DNA of 5,297 nucleotides from Anaerolineales bacterium (GCA_015484985.1 WFUL01000137.1:1-5297), one strand, 5' to 3'. Shown: positions 1 to 4,967, numbered from the stretch's first letter. The notes: a model not told the origin generated them from the letters alone. Numbers and translations are program-made.

Positions 1-417
1 CTCCTCCATACCTTCACGGGTTACGATTTTCGTCTTAATGGGCAGCTTGTAGGCCGCCTGGGTCAGGGCCTCCCGCGCAATCTCCGGGGACACACCCCCC
101 ACCTCAAACATCACCCGGCCGGGCTTGACTACCGCAACCCACTCTTCCACGTTCCCCTTACCGCCACCCAGCCGGGTCTCGGCCGGCCGTCGGGTCACGG
201 GCTTATCCGGGAAGATGCGAATCCACACCTTGCCCCGGCGCTTCATCACCCGCACCATGGCCCGACGGGCGGCCTCAATCTGCCGGGCGGTAATCCAGGC
301 CGGCTCCAGGGCCTTGAGGCCAAACTCACCGAAGTCCACCGTGGACGCCCGGTAAGACTTCCCCTTCATCCGCCCTCGTTGTTGTTTGCGGTATTTGACG
401 CGCTTGGGCATCAACAT
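1..417 (-). CDS. rplP: 50S ribosomal protein L16 (3' end just outside window)
   Basis: L16 organises the A-site tRNA region of the large subunit. Translating the minus strand from 417 gives 139 open residues up to the window edge, nearly the full family length of about 136-145. No stop is seen, so at most a short tail is missing. Landmarks are MLMPKRVKYRK, the FGEFGLKALEPAWITARQIEAARRA block (residues 30-53), RGKVWIRIFPDKPVT, TRLGGGKGNVEEWVAVVKPG (81-100), and the C-terminal AYKLPIKTKIVTRE. In the conserved loop the usual ETRMGKGKG reads ETRLGGGKG: Met becomes Leu and a Lys becomes Gly. Arg82 matches the arginine hydroxylated in E. coli L16. The gene lies 77 bp after rpsC, behind the heptad hairpin. 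rpmC and rpsQ would be expected next in a standard S10 operon. Confidence 0.97.
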   Translation of the reverse strand, partial: MLMPKRVKYRKQQRGRMKGKSYRASTVDFGEFGLKALEPAWITARQIEAARRAMVRVMKRRGKVWIRIFPDKPVTRRPAETRLGGGKGNVEEWVAVVKPGRVMFEVGGVSPEIAREALTQAAYKLPIKTKIVTREGMEE

Positions 418-423
418 GGTTCA

Positions 424-429
424 CCTCCT
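424..429 (-). promoter_or_regulatory. Ribosome-binding site that decides the rplP start
   Basis: The minus strand has AGGAGG at 429-424, 6 nt before the ATG at 417-415 and 12 nt before a second in-frame ATG at 411-409. The first spacing is optimal. The first start also gives MLMPKR, which matches the family N-terminus MLQPKR. Confidence 0.85.
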
Positions 430-433
430 ACTG

Positions 434-487
434 GGCAGATGGCAGTTAGCAGATAGCCATATGGCCGTCTGCCGACTGCCGTCCGCT
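434..487. repeat. Inverted pair of heptanucleotide arrays between rpsC and rplP
   Basis: The two arms 435-460 and 461-486 are complementary over 26 positions with 6 non-Watson-Crick positions, centred on CATATG. Each arm is built of 7-nt units with consensus near RGCAGWY. On the plus strand, units start at 434 (GGCAGAT), 441 (GGCAGTT), 448 (AGCAGAT) and 455. On the minus strand, they start at 487 (AGCGGAC), 480 (GGCAGTC), 473 (GGCAGAC) and 466. All six differences between the arms are transitions. In the mRNA, three of them become G-U pairs and three A-C mismatches, so a long hairpin forms ending 5 nt upstream of the rplP Shine-Dalgarno. There is no T-run after it. It looks like a dispersed intergenic repeat rather than a terminator. 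Confidence 0.75.
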
Positions 488-494
488 ACCCACT

Positions 495-1211
495 TCACTG
501 TGTCACGTACACACCTTCCTGGGCCTGAGATTCCTCCGACGTCTCTTGCGCCGGCTTCTCGGGCAGAATTTCGCCCTTATAAATCCACACCTTGACGCCA
601 ATCACGCCATACGTCGTCCGGGCAATGGCCCTGGCATAGTCGATGTCCGCCCGGATGGTCTGCAAGGGCACCCGACCTTCCCGCAGCCATACCGTACGGG
701 CCATTTCCGCACCACCCAGACGCCCGGCCACCTGAATCTTGATGCCCTTGGCGCCCCGGCGCATCGCCTGGTCGATGGCCCGCTTCATAGCCCGACGGTA
801 ACTCACCCGTCGCTCCAGCTGCTCGGCGATGTTCTGGGCCACTAGGTACGCATCCAGTTCGGGCTCTTTAACCTCCTTGATTTCCACGTCCACCTTTTCA
901 ATGGGGCCGCCTTTGCGCACCCCCACAAACTTCTCCAAAGCTTCCCGAATCTTTTTGATATTCTCGCCCTTGCGACCAATCAGAATGCCGGGCCGGGCGG
1001 TGTTAATGTAGACCTTAATCTGTCGCGGGAACCGCTCGATTTCAATGCGGGAAATGCCGGCTCGAGGGGCCATCTTGCGAATCAAATCCTCAATCGCCAG
1101 GTCTTGATGGAGCTGCTCCACGTACGTCTTCTTATCGGCCGCGAACCAGCGCCGCGACCACGTCTTGGTGATGCCCAGACGAAAGCCAATCGGGTGTACT
1201 TTTCGTCCCAT
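495..1211 (-). CDS. rpsC: 30S ribosomal protein S3
   Basis: S3 is at the mRNA entry of the small subunit and contributes to the ribosomal mRNA helicase. The 238-residue product begins MGRKVHPIGFRLGITKTW and contains a KH domain with the GXXG loop GRKG at residues 79-82 (context ARPGILIGRKGENIKKI). The C-terminal domain holds ERRVSYRRAMKRAIDQAM, with the basic residues Arg139, Arg140, Lys143 and Arg144 of the helicase region. It continues with VAGRLGGAEMARTVWLREGRVPL and DYARAIARTTYGVIGVKVWIYKGE. The last 20 or so residues after GEILPEKP are acidic and polar (several Glu, Gln, Ser) rather than the basic tail of E. coli S3; this tail varies between phyla. AGGAG is 6 nt before the ATG. Confidence 0.98.
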   Translation of the reverse strand: MGRKVHPIGFRLGITKTWSRRWFAADKKTYVEQLHQDLAIEDLIRKMAPRAGISRIEIERFPRQIKVYINTARPGILIGRKGENIKKIREALEKFVGVRKGGPIEKVDVEIKEVKEPELDAYLVAQNIAEQLERRVSYRRAMKRAIDQAMRRGAKGIKIQVAGRLGGAEMARTVWLREGRVPLQTIRADIDYARAIARTTYGVIGVKVWIYKGEILPEKPAQETSEESQAQEGVYVTQ

Positions 1212-1214
1212 AGG

Positions 1215-1571
1215 TTACTCCTCTTCCTCCCATCCGCGTTCGCGGAGGATGATGGTGATATGTGAGGTGCGGCGGCGATAGGGCTTCACCCGCCCGCGCG
1301 CGGCGAAGCGATAACGTTTGTAGCGGGGACCCTCGTCGGCATAGATGCGGTAGATGTAGAGGTCATCCCGGTGCAAACCGAAATTCTCTTCCGCGTTGGC
1401 AATGGCGGATTTGAGCAACTTCTCCACCATGCGAGCACCCCGATGGGGCATAAAGCGCAACATATGCAACGCTTCCACCGCACCTTTGCCCCGAATCACA
1501 TTGATCACCCGACGCACTTTGTAGGGCGAAATGGGTGCCCGCCTCAACACGGCTCGTACGTCCAGCGTCAT
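1215..1571 (-). CDS. rplV: 50S ribosomal protein L22
   Basis: L22 contacts all domains of 23S rRNA, and its long beta-hairpin lines the exit tunnel opposite L4; changes in this hairpin cause macrolide resistance in other bacteria. The 118-residue product begins MTLDVRAVLRRAPISPYKVRRV and has the IANAEENFGL helix. The hairpin is at about residues 80-100 (GPRYKRYRFAARGRVKPYRRR), and RTSHITIIL ends the fold. The hairpin tip reads RFAARGR where RPRARGR-like sequences are more usual. AGGAGG lies 8 nt before the ATG. The last codons are GAA/GAG and carry the AGGAG that serves rpsC, whose ATG begins 3 nt after the stop, which indicates translational coupling. Confidence 0.98.
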   Translation of the reverse strand: MTLDVRAVLRRAPISPYKVRRVINVIRGKGAVEALHMLRFMPHRGARMVEKLLKSAIANAEENFGLHRDDLYIYRIYADEGPRYKRYRFAARGRVKPYRRRTSHITIILRERGWEEEE

Positions 1572-1590
1572 GGTTCCTGCCTCCTCAACC

Positions 1591-1621
1591 GTCCTGACTC
1601 CAGGGTAGGACCTCCCGGTCC
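1591..1621 (-). other. Two overlapping small hairpins in the rpsS-rplV gap
   Basis: Two short alternative stems share bases. GGACC/GGTCC (1608-1612 with 1617-1621, 4-nt loop) competes with GTCCT/AGGAC (1591-1595 with 1607-1611, 11-nt loop). Each has 5 pairs, and both lie 5 nt or more upstream of the rplV Shine-Dalgarno AGGAGG (1585-1580). No T-run follows, so neither is a terminator. They may affect mRNA processing or translation, or may simply be chance in GC-rich DNA. Confidence 0.25.
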
Positions 1622-1625
1622 CGCG

Positions 1626-1904
1626 CTATTTGCGCTTCTTCTTCTTTTCCACGATGTGCCCCCGGAAGGTCCGGGTGGGCGCGAACTCGCCCAGCTTATG
1701 GCCCACCATCTGCTCGGTGATGTACACCGGGATGTGACGACGCCCGTTGTGGATCGCGATGGTGTGGCCCACCATCTCGGGGAAAATCGTGCTGTCCCGA
1801 CTCCAGGTCCGAATCACCCGCTTTTCACCCTTCTCGTTCAACTCCCGAATCTTCTTCAAGAGTTTGGGGTCAACATACGGTCCTTTCTTCAACGACCGAC
1901 CCAT
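1626..1904 (-). CDS. rpsS: 30S ribosomal protein S19
   Basis: S19 lies in the head of the small subunit, contacts S13 and the A-site finger bridge, and helps hold tRNA. The 92-residue product matches the E. coli length. It contains SLKKGPYVDPKLLKKI near the start, the central TWSRDSTIFPEMVGHTIAIHNGRRHIPVYIT block and GHKLGEFAPTRTFRGH, and ends in a lysine-rich tail (KKKKRK). The third-from-start stretch reads MGRSLKK where MSRSLKK or MPRSLKK is more common, a neutral difference. AGGAGGT at 1917-1911, 6 nt upstream, fixes the start. A 54-bp gap separates it from rplV. Confidence 0.98.
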   Translation of the reverse strand: MGRSLKKGPYVDPKLLKKIRELNEKGEKRVIRTWSRDSTIFPEMVGHTIAIHNGRRHIPVYITEQMVGHKLGEFAPTRTFRGHIVEKKKKRK

Positions 1905-1919
1905 AAGCCCACCTCCTGG

Positions 1920-2765
1920 CTACTTCTTCCGCTTGGATTTCTTCTGGCGCGGCTGCACGATGAACTTCGTGGTCCGCTTGTTCTTGCGGGTCTTCTTCCC
2001 CAAGGTCTTCCAGCCCCACGGGGACTTGGGCGAAGGCATACCGATGGGCGCGCGACCCTCGCCACCGCCGTGGGGGTGGTCCACCGGATTCATGGCCGAA
2101 CCCCGCACCGTGGGACGCCAGCCCATATGACGCTTGCGTCCCGCTTTACCAATCTTGATGTGGGCGTGCTCCACATTCCCCACCTGCCCAATGGTGGCAT
2201 AACAAGACAGGTGAATCAGGCGCACTTCACCCGAGGGCAGGCGGACGTGGGCATATTCGCCCTCCTTGGCCATGAGCTGGGCCGAGGTGCCCGCGGCCCT
2301 TACCAGCTGGCCGCCCTTCCCCGGTGTGAGCTCGATGTTATGGATGAGGGTACCGGTGGGGATGTTGGCCAGGGGCAGGGCGTTGCCCGGGCGGATTTCC
2401 GCGTCAGGTCCTGCCATCACGGTATCTCCGACCCGCAAGCCCACGGGCGCGATGATATAGCGCTTTTCGCCGTCCGCATATTGCAACAGTGCGATGCGGG
2501 CCGTCCGGTTGGGGTCATACTCGATGGCGATGACCTTGGCGGGAATACCGCGCTTATCGCGCTTGAAATCGATGATGCGGTAGTACCGCTTGTTGCCGCC
2601 ACCCCGATGCCGCACGGTGATGCGGCCCTGATTGTTCCGGCCCGCGTGCTTCTTCAGCGGCTCAATCAAGGATTTCTCCGGCTCCGTCTTGGTGATTTCC
2701 TCGAAGGTGTAGCCGGTGCGATGCCGCAGGCTCGGCGTCACGGGCTTGTACTTCTTGATTCCCAT
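1920..2765 (-). CDS. rplB: 50S ribosomal protein L2
   Basis: L2 is a large, highly conserved subunit protein close to the peptidyl-transferase centre and is needed for subunit association. The 281-residue product is close to the usual 270-280. The N-terminal part holds RHRGGGNKRYYRIIDFKRDK (residues 52-71), an OB-fold RNA-binding region. The SH3-like domain contains IHNIELTPGKGGQLVRAAGTSA. Near residues 225-238 is the signature MNPVDHPHGGGEGR with His230, which corresponds to the E. coli His229 implicated in peptidyl transfer. The tail is very basic (KKTRKNKR, then KKSKRKK at the end). The start lies 4 bp after the rplW stop. rpsS follows after 15 bp. Confidence 0.99.
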   Translation of the reverse strand: MGIKKYKPVTPSLRHRTGYTFEEITKTEPEKSLIEPLKKHAGRNNQGRITVRHRGGGNKRYYRIIDFKRDKRGIPAKVIAIEYDPNRTARIALLQYADGEKRYIIAPVGLRVGDTVMAGPDAEIRPGNALPLANIPTGTLIHNIELTPGKGGQLVRAAGTSAQLMAKEGEYAHVRLPSGEVRLIHLSCYATIGQVGNVEHAHIKIGKAGRKRHMGWRPTVRGSAMNPVDHPHGGGEGRAPIGMPSPKSPWGWKTLGKKTRKNKRTTKFIVQPRQKKSKRKK

Positions 2766-2769
2766 GGCT

Positions 2770-3081
2770 TTACTCCTGCACGCCCTCGAAGATGTCCAGG
2801 CGATAGCCTTCTTCCAGGGTCACGATGGCTTTCTTGTATCCCGGCCGTCGAATCACCCAGCGGTACGTACGCCAGTCCCGCTTGCGCTTGGCGGGCACGT
2901 TCATCACGTGCACCTTCTTGACCTTCACATTGAAAATCTTCTCCACCGCTTCCTTAATAAGCGGCTTGTTGGCATACGGCGCGACCTCAAAGGTGTACTG
3001 GTTGTACTTCTTAGCCAAGCGCACGGATTTCTCCGTGAAAATGGGTCGTCGCAAGATGTCATACAGGTTCACATCCGACAT
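2770..3081 (-). CDS. rplW: 50S ribosomal protein L23
   Basis: L23 sits at the exit of the peptide tunnel and docks trigger factor and the signal recognition particle. The 103-residue product starts MSDVNLYDILRRPIFTEKS. Glu17 in the FTEKS motif corresponds to the exposed glutamate used for chaperone docking in E. coli. The IKEAVEKIFNVKVKKVHVMNV segment, the basic loop and the RRPGYKKAIVTLEEG C-terminal part are all typical. The start is set by GGGAGG at 3094-3089, 7 nt upstream; an ATG five bases earlier is out of frame. The final codons contain GGAG and serve as the rplB ribosome-binding site, with only 4 bp between the stop and the rplB ATG, so the two genes are very likely translationally coupled. 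Confidence 0.98.
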   Translation of the reverse strand: MSDVNLYDILRRPIFTEKSVRLAKKYNQYTFEVAPYANKPLIKEAVEKIFNVKVKKVHVMNVPAKRKRDWRTYRWVIRRPGYKKAIVTLEEGYRLDIFEGVQE

Positions 3082-3094
3082 GGCATCGCCTCCC

Positions 3095-3736
3095 TTAGCC
3101 CAAGAAGGACTCCAGCACCTTAATCGCCTTCAAGGGCATGAGGACCTTGTCAAAGCTCAACAGGTCCCGGACGTTCACGTAATTGGCCAGCAGCGTCTTG
3201 GCATAGGGCAGGTTGGCCGTGGCCTTGGCCACCACGAAGTATTGCTCGCTGGACTTGGGATTCTCCGGCAACAGCACCAAGACCGTGGCCTCTTCCCCGG
3301 CCAGCCGAGTGAGGGCCTCGTCCATCAGCCGGGTCTTGAGCTCGGGCAATTTCAAGTCGTCCACCACGATGATGGCCTCTTCCTGGGCCTTGACCGACAG
3401 GGCCGACCGCAGGGCCGCGCGGCGCATCTTCTTGGGCATGTCCTGGTAATAGTCCCGCGGTTTGGGACCGTGCACCACGCCACCGCCCACCCACTGAGGC
3501 GCGCGGATGGAACCCTGCCGAGCCCGGCCCGTGCCCTTTTGGGGCCAGGGCTTGCGGCCACCGCCCCGAACCTCGCCCCGGGTCTTGGTGCTATGGGTCC
3601 CCAACCGGGCGTTGGCCATCTGGCGAACATAGGCCTGGTGCATCAGGTCCGGCCGAATGGGCGCCTCAAAAATCTTGGCCGGCAGTTCGATCTCGCCAAC
3701 TTGCTCACCTTGCATGTTGTAAACCGGCACCTTCAT
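3095..3736 (-). CDS. rplD: 50S ribosomal protein L4
   Basis: L4 binds 23S rRNA early in assembly, and its extended loop lines the peptide exit tunnel constriction together with L22. In E. coli it also represses its own S10 operon. The 213-residue product has a normal length. The basic glycine-rich loop, about residues 43-95, is clear: GTHSTKTRGEVRGGGRKPW, then QKGTGRARQGSIRAPQWVGGG and HGPKPRDY. A globular domain with KMRRAALRSALS and a terminal LKAIKVLESFLG helix follow. GAGGAG lies 7 nt before the ATG. rplW follows after 13 bp. Given the attenuator before rplC, L4 is a natural candidate regulator, but the sequence alone does not show this. Confidence 0.98.
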   Translation of the reverse strand: MKVPVYNMQGEQVGEIELPAKIFEAPIRPDLMHQAYVRQMANARLGTHSTKTRGEVRGGGRKPWPQKGTGRARQGSIRAPQWVGGGVVHGPKPRDYYQDMPKKMRRAALRSALSVKAQEEAIIVVDDLKLPELKTRLMDEALTRLAGEEATVLVLLPENPKSSEQYFVVAKATANLPYAKTLLANYVNVRDLLSFDKVLMPLKAIKVLESFLG

Positions 3737-3747
3737 GGCTTTTCTCC

Positions 3748-3780
3748 TCGCTGACCGCCGTCAGCCCTTTGCCGACAGCC
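3748..3780 (-). repeat. Weak heptad array and small hairpin in the rplC-rplD gap
   Basis: Read on the minus strand from 3780, four consecutive 7-nt units each begin with GGC (3780-3774, 3773-3767, 3766-3760, 3759-3753), followed by AGC. The first, GGCTGTC, and the third, GGCTGAC, resemble the heptads before rplP. A 6-bp palindromic stem GCTGAC/GTCAGC (3750-3755 and 3760-3765, 4-nt loop) lies within it, just upstream of the rplD ribosome-binding site GAGGAG (3749-3744). No T-run follows, so it is not a terminator. The heptad register is visible, but the units are degenerate. Confidence 0.4.
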
Positions 3781-3783
3781 GGA

Positions 3784-4431
3784 TTAGTCCTTCACGCGGT
3801 TTTTGTAACTCTCACGGATGAGCACCAGCCCACCGTTGGGACCGGGCACCGCGCCCTTCACGGCCAACAAATGCCGCTCCGGATCCACCTTGACCACGGT
3901 CAGGCCGACGATGGTGACCCGCTCGTTGCCCATGTGGCCCGGGCCTCGTTGGCCCTTCCAGGTCCGACCCGGGTCCGTGGCCGCGCCCCGGGCACCGGGG
4001 GCCCGGTGCCGGTCCGTCTGGCCGTGGGTCTTGGGCTGCCGGGAGAAACCATGACGCTTGATGGCACCAGCAAACCCACGACCCTTGGACCATCCCGTAA
4101 CGTCCACCTTCTCCCCTTCTTTGAAAACTTCCACCGTGATGACATCCCCTTCCTTCACGCCCGGGTCCTCTCCTTCAAAGCGGAACTCCCGCAACACCCG
4201 CAGGGGCGGCACCCCCGCCTTCTGGAAGTGGCCCCGCAGGCCCGCGGGCACCCGCTTGGACTTGACCTCTTCAAAGCCCAGTTGCACCGCCCGATAACCA
4301 TCCCGTTCGGGGGTGCGAATCTGGGTCACGTAGCACGGACCCGCCTGAATGATGGTCACCGGGATGGCCCGGCCGTCTTCGTCAAAGATTTGCGTCATAC
4401 CCACTTTACGTCCGATGATTGCCTTGATCAT
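3784..4431 (-). CDS. rplC: 50S ribosomal protein L3
   Basis: L3 is one of the first proteins to bind 23S rRNA; its long extension reaches towards the peptidyl-transferase centre. The 215-residue product has the family N-terminus (IIGRKVGMTQIFDEDGRAIPVT) and the central GWSKGRGFAGAIKRHGF block near residues 113-129. The basic extension PKTHGQTDRHRAPGA and the GHMGNERVT strand follow, then the C-terminal VKGAVPGPNGGLVLIR. The ATG is set by AGGAG at 4444-4440, 8 nt upstream, immediately after an intrinsic terminator. Ala150 occupies the position of the glutamine that PrmB methylates in E. coli L3, so that modification should be absent; Ala here occurs in other L3 proteins. rplD follows after 47 bp. 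Confidence 0.98.
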   Translation of the reverse strand: MIKAIIGRKVGMTQIFDEDGRAIPVTIIQAGPCYVTQIRTPERDGYRAVQLGFEEVKSKRVPAGLRGHFQKAGVPPLRVLREFRFEGEDPGVKEGDVITVEVFKEGEKVDVTGWSKGRGFAGAIKRHGFSRQPKTHGQTDRHRAPGARGAATDPGRTWKGQRGPGHMGNERVTIVGLTVVKVDPERHLLAVKGAVPGPNGGLVLIRESYKNRVKD

Positions 4432-4446
4432 CCTTACTTCTCCTGC

Positions 4447-4485
4447 AAAAAGGACGCGCGATGGGTATCGGTCCCATCGCGCGCC
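4447..4485 (-). terminator. Strong intrinsic terminator directly before rplC
   Basis: On the minus strand the arms CGCGCGATGGG (4483-4473) and CCCATCGCGCG (4465-4455) form 11 perfect pairs around a 7-nt loop. One G-U and one G-C pair (down to 4485/4453) extend the stem. A C and five U residues (4452-4447) follow. This is textbook Rho-independent geometry. It lies between rpsJ and rplC, ending 3 nt before the AGGAG of rplC. It therefore cannot be an ordinary end-of-operon terminator with a fresh promoter behind it and should be read as a controlled readthrough point. Confidence 0.85.
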
Positions 4486-4532
4486 TCAGGATGCCTATGG
4501 GGCGCTGGTTATCCCGATACCCACGGATATCG
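4453..4532 (-). promoter_or_regulatory. Predicted transcription attenuator in the rplC leader
   Basis: Three mutually exclusive pairings are visible. (1) Terminator hairpin 4485-4453. (2) Antiterminator: the minus-strand TGGGTATCGG (4523-4514) is a perfect 10-bp complement of CCGATACCCA (4471-4462), which is most of the terminator loop plus the first part of its 3' arm. An internal GCGCC/GGCGC helix can form inside it and also consumes the base of the terminator 5' arm. (3) Anti-antiterminator: CGATATC (4532-4526) pairs with GGTATCG (4521-4515) through a CGTG tetraloop with one G-U pair, hiding most of the antiterminator strand. The rplC ribosome-binding site follows about 10 nt after the U-run, leaving no room for another promoter, so rplC transcription must pass this point. 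The ligand is unknown; L3 or L4 autoregulation or leader-peptide translation are the obvious hypotheses. I do not recognise it as a named RNA family. Confidence 0.65.
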
Positions 4533-4547
4533 CAGCCTTATGCGCAT
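4509..4547 (-). CDS. Possible 12-residue leader peptide over the antiterminator strand
   Basis: An ATG at 4547-4545 opens a frame of 12 codons ending in TAA at 4511-4509, encoding MRIRLRYPWVSG. Codons 9-12 (Trp, Val, Ser, Gly) coincide with the 10-nt antiterminator strand at 4523-4514, and the stop falls directly after it. The frame contains ATA, AGG and CGA codons. A ribosome translating to the stop would cover the antiterminator strand and favour termination; one stalled earlier would not. Against it, the nearest purine-rich Shine-Dalgarno candidate (AAAGGGG ending at 4562) is 14 nt from the ATG, too far to be good. A frame this short can occur by chance. It resembles no leader peptide that I recognise. 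Confidence 0.25.
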   Translation of the reverse strand: MRIRLRYPWVSG

Positions 4548-4561
4548 GGTCAAGGTACTTG

Positions 4562-4590
4562 CCCCTTTGGTTCCGTTCGAGCCAAAGGGG
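4562..4590 (-). repeat. 9-bp perfect inverted repeat / hairpin at the start of the rplC leader
   Basis: The arms CCCCTTTGG and CCAAAGGGG (plus-strand 4562-4570 and 4582-4590) are perfectly complementary around an 11-nt loop. In a transcript reading through from rpsJ this makes a stable hairpin. It has no T-run after it, so it is not a terminator. It begins one base downstream of the candidate -10 hexamer, so as DNA it could equally be an operator over the start site. A promoter-initiated transcript would start within the first arm and lose most of that helix. Function is unknown; a 5' structural element or protein-binding site are both possible. Confidence 0.6.
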
Positions 4591-4591
4591 T

Positions 4592-4600
4592 AGTATACCA
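4592..4600 (-). promoter_or_regulatory. Candidate extended -10 promoter element upstream of rplC
   Basis: The minus strand reads TGGTATACT (4600-4592), matching the extended -10 pattern TGn-TATAAT with 5 of 6 bases in the hexamer. No good TTGACA-like -35 box is found at normal spacing, which extended -10 promoters can tolerate. Transcription would start near 4585, inside the left arm (minus-strand sense) of the inverted repeat at 4562-4590, and run through the leader into rplC. This would allow rplC onward to be transcribed separately from tuf-rpsJ. The call rests on the motif alone. Confidence 0.4.
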
Positions 4601-4624
4601 CAAAACCGGCTTCTGGACCACCGG

Positions 4625-4936
4625 TCAGGGCAGTTTAATCTCAATATCCACGCCTGCCGGCAAATTCAACCGCATCAGCATGTCGATGGTCTTCGCGTCG
4701 GGGTCGATGATGTCAATCAAGCGCTTGTGCGTGCGGATTTCAAAGTGTTCCTGAGAGTTCTTGTCGATGAAGGGCGAGCGCATCACCGTGAACCGCTCCC
4801 TTCGGGTGGGCAGGGGCACAGGCCCGATGACCCGCGCGCCTGCCCGCTCGGCCGTCTCGACGATGCGCTTCGCCGACTGGTCGAGAATCCGGTGGTCGTA
4901 CGCCTTCAAGCGTATCCGAATCCGCTGCCTGGCCAT
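4625..4936 (-). CDS. rpsJ: 30S ribosomal protein S10 (NusE)
   Basis: S10 sits in the head of the small subunit and, as NusE, joins NusB in transcription antitermination complexes. The 103-residue product has the usual family length. It begins MARQRIRIRLKAYDH and contains the ribosome-inserted loop with PVPLPTRRERFTVMRSPF. The motif HFEIRTHKRLIDI and the C-terminal LPAGVDIEIKL, both typical of S10, follow. The start is fixed by GGAGGT at 4947-4942, 5 nt before ATG. It follows tuf by 31 bp. Unusually, it is separated from rplC by 193 bp that contain an intrinsic terminator, so S10 may be expressed mainly with tuf rather than with the rest of the S10 operon. No residues look damaged. Confidence 0.98.
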   Translation of the reverse strand: MARQRIRIRLKAYDHRILDQSAKRIVETAERAGARVIGPVPLPTRRERFTVMRSPFIDKNSQEHFEIRTHKRLIDIIDPDAKTIDMLMRLNLPAGVDIEIKLP

Positions 4937-4967
4937 GGTTCACCTCCCGCGTCCCTGAAATCCATCC

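Noticed and set aside
409..411. Second in-frame ATG of rplP as the start
   Set aside because: It is 12 nt from the Shine-Dalgarno, and the upstream ATG gives the family N-terminus MLxPKR.
434..487. Inverted heptad repeat as an intrinsic terminator of rpsC or as an insertion-sequence end
   Set aside because: There is no T-run on either side, no transposase and no flanking target duplication that I can see, and rplP continues the operon directly.
1371..2921. A 516-codon open frame on the plus strand, antisense to rplV, rpsS, rplB and part of rplW
   Set aside because: It lies entirely opposite conserved ribosomal-protein genes and has no recognisable domains. It is explained by codon bias in GC-rich DNA, which keeps the complementary frame free of stops.
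4530..4553. TTGACC at 4553-4548 as a -35 box with a -10 at GATATCC
   Set aside because: The best hexamer at 17-18 nt spacing matches the -10 consensus at only three positions, and the region is better explained as the anti-antiterminator stem.
2825..4593. Other long plus-strand open frames (about 212-309 codons) opposite rplW, rplD, rplC and rpsJ
   Set aside because: They are antisense shadows of confident genes with low-complexity, His/Pro/Gly-rich translations and no family resemblance.
4432..4624. rpsJ-rplC leader as a T-box or a known metabolite riboswitch
   Set aside because: I find no T-box antiterminator sequence and no conserved core of a riboswitch class that I recognise.
4602..4626. 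Terminator-like stem ACCGG/CCGGT with TTTT right after the rpsJ stop codon
   Set aside because: The stem has only five pairs (one more as G-U), the loop is 11 nt and part of the T-run is inside the stem. It is too weak to call beside the strong terminator downstream.
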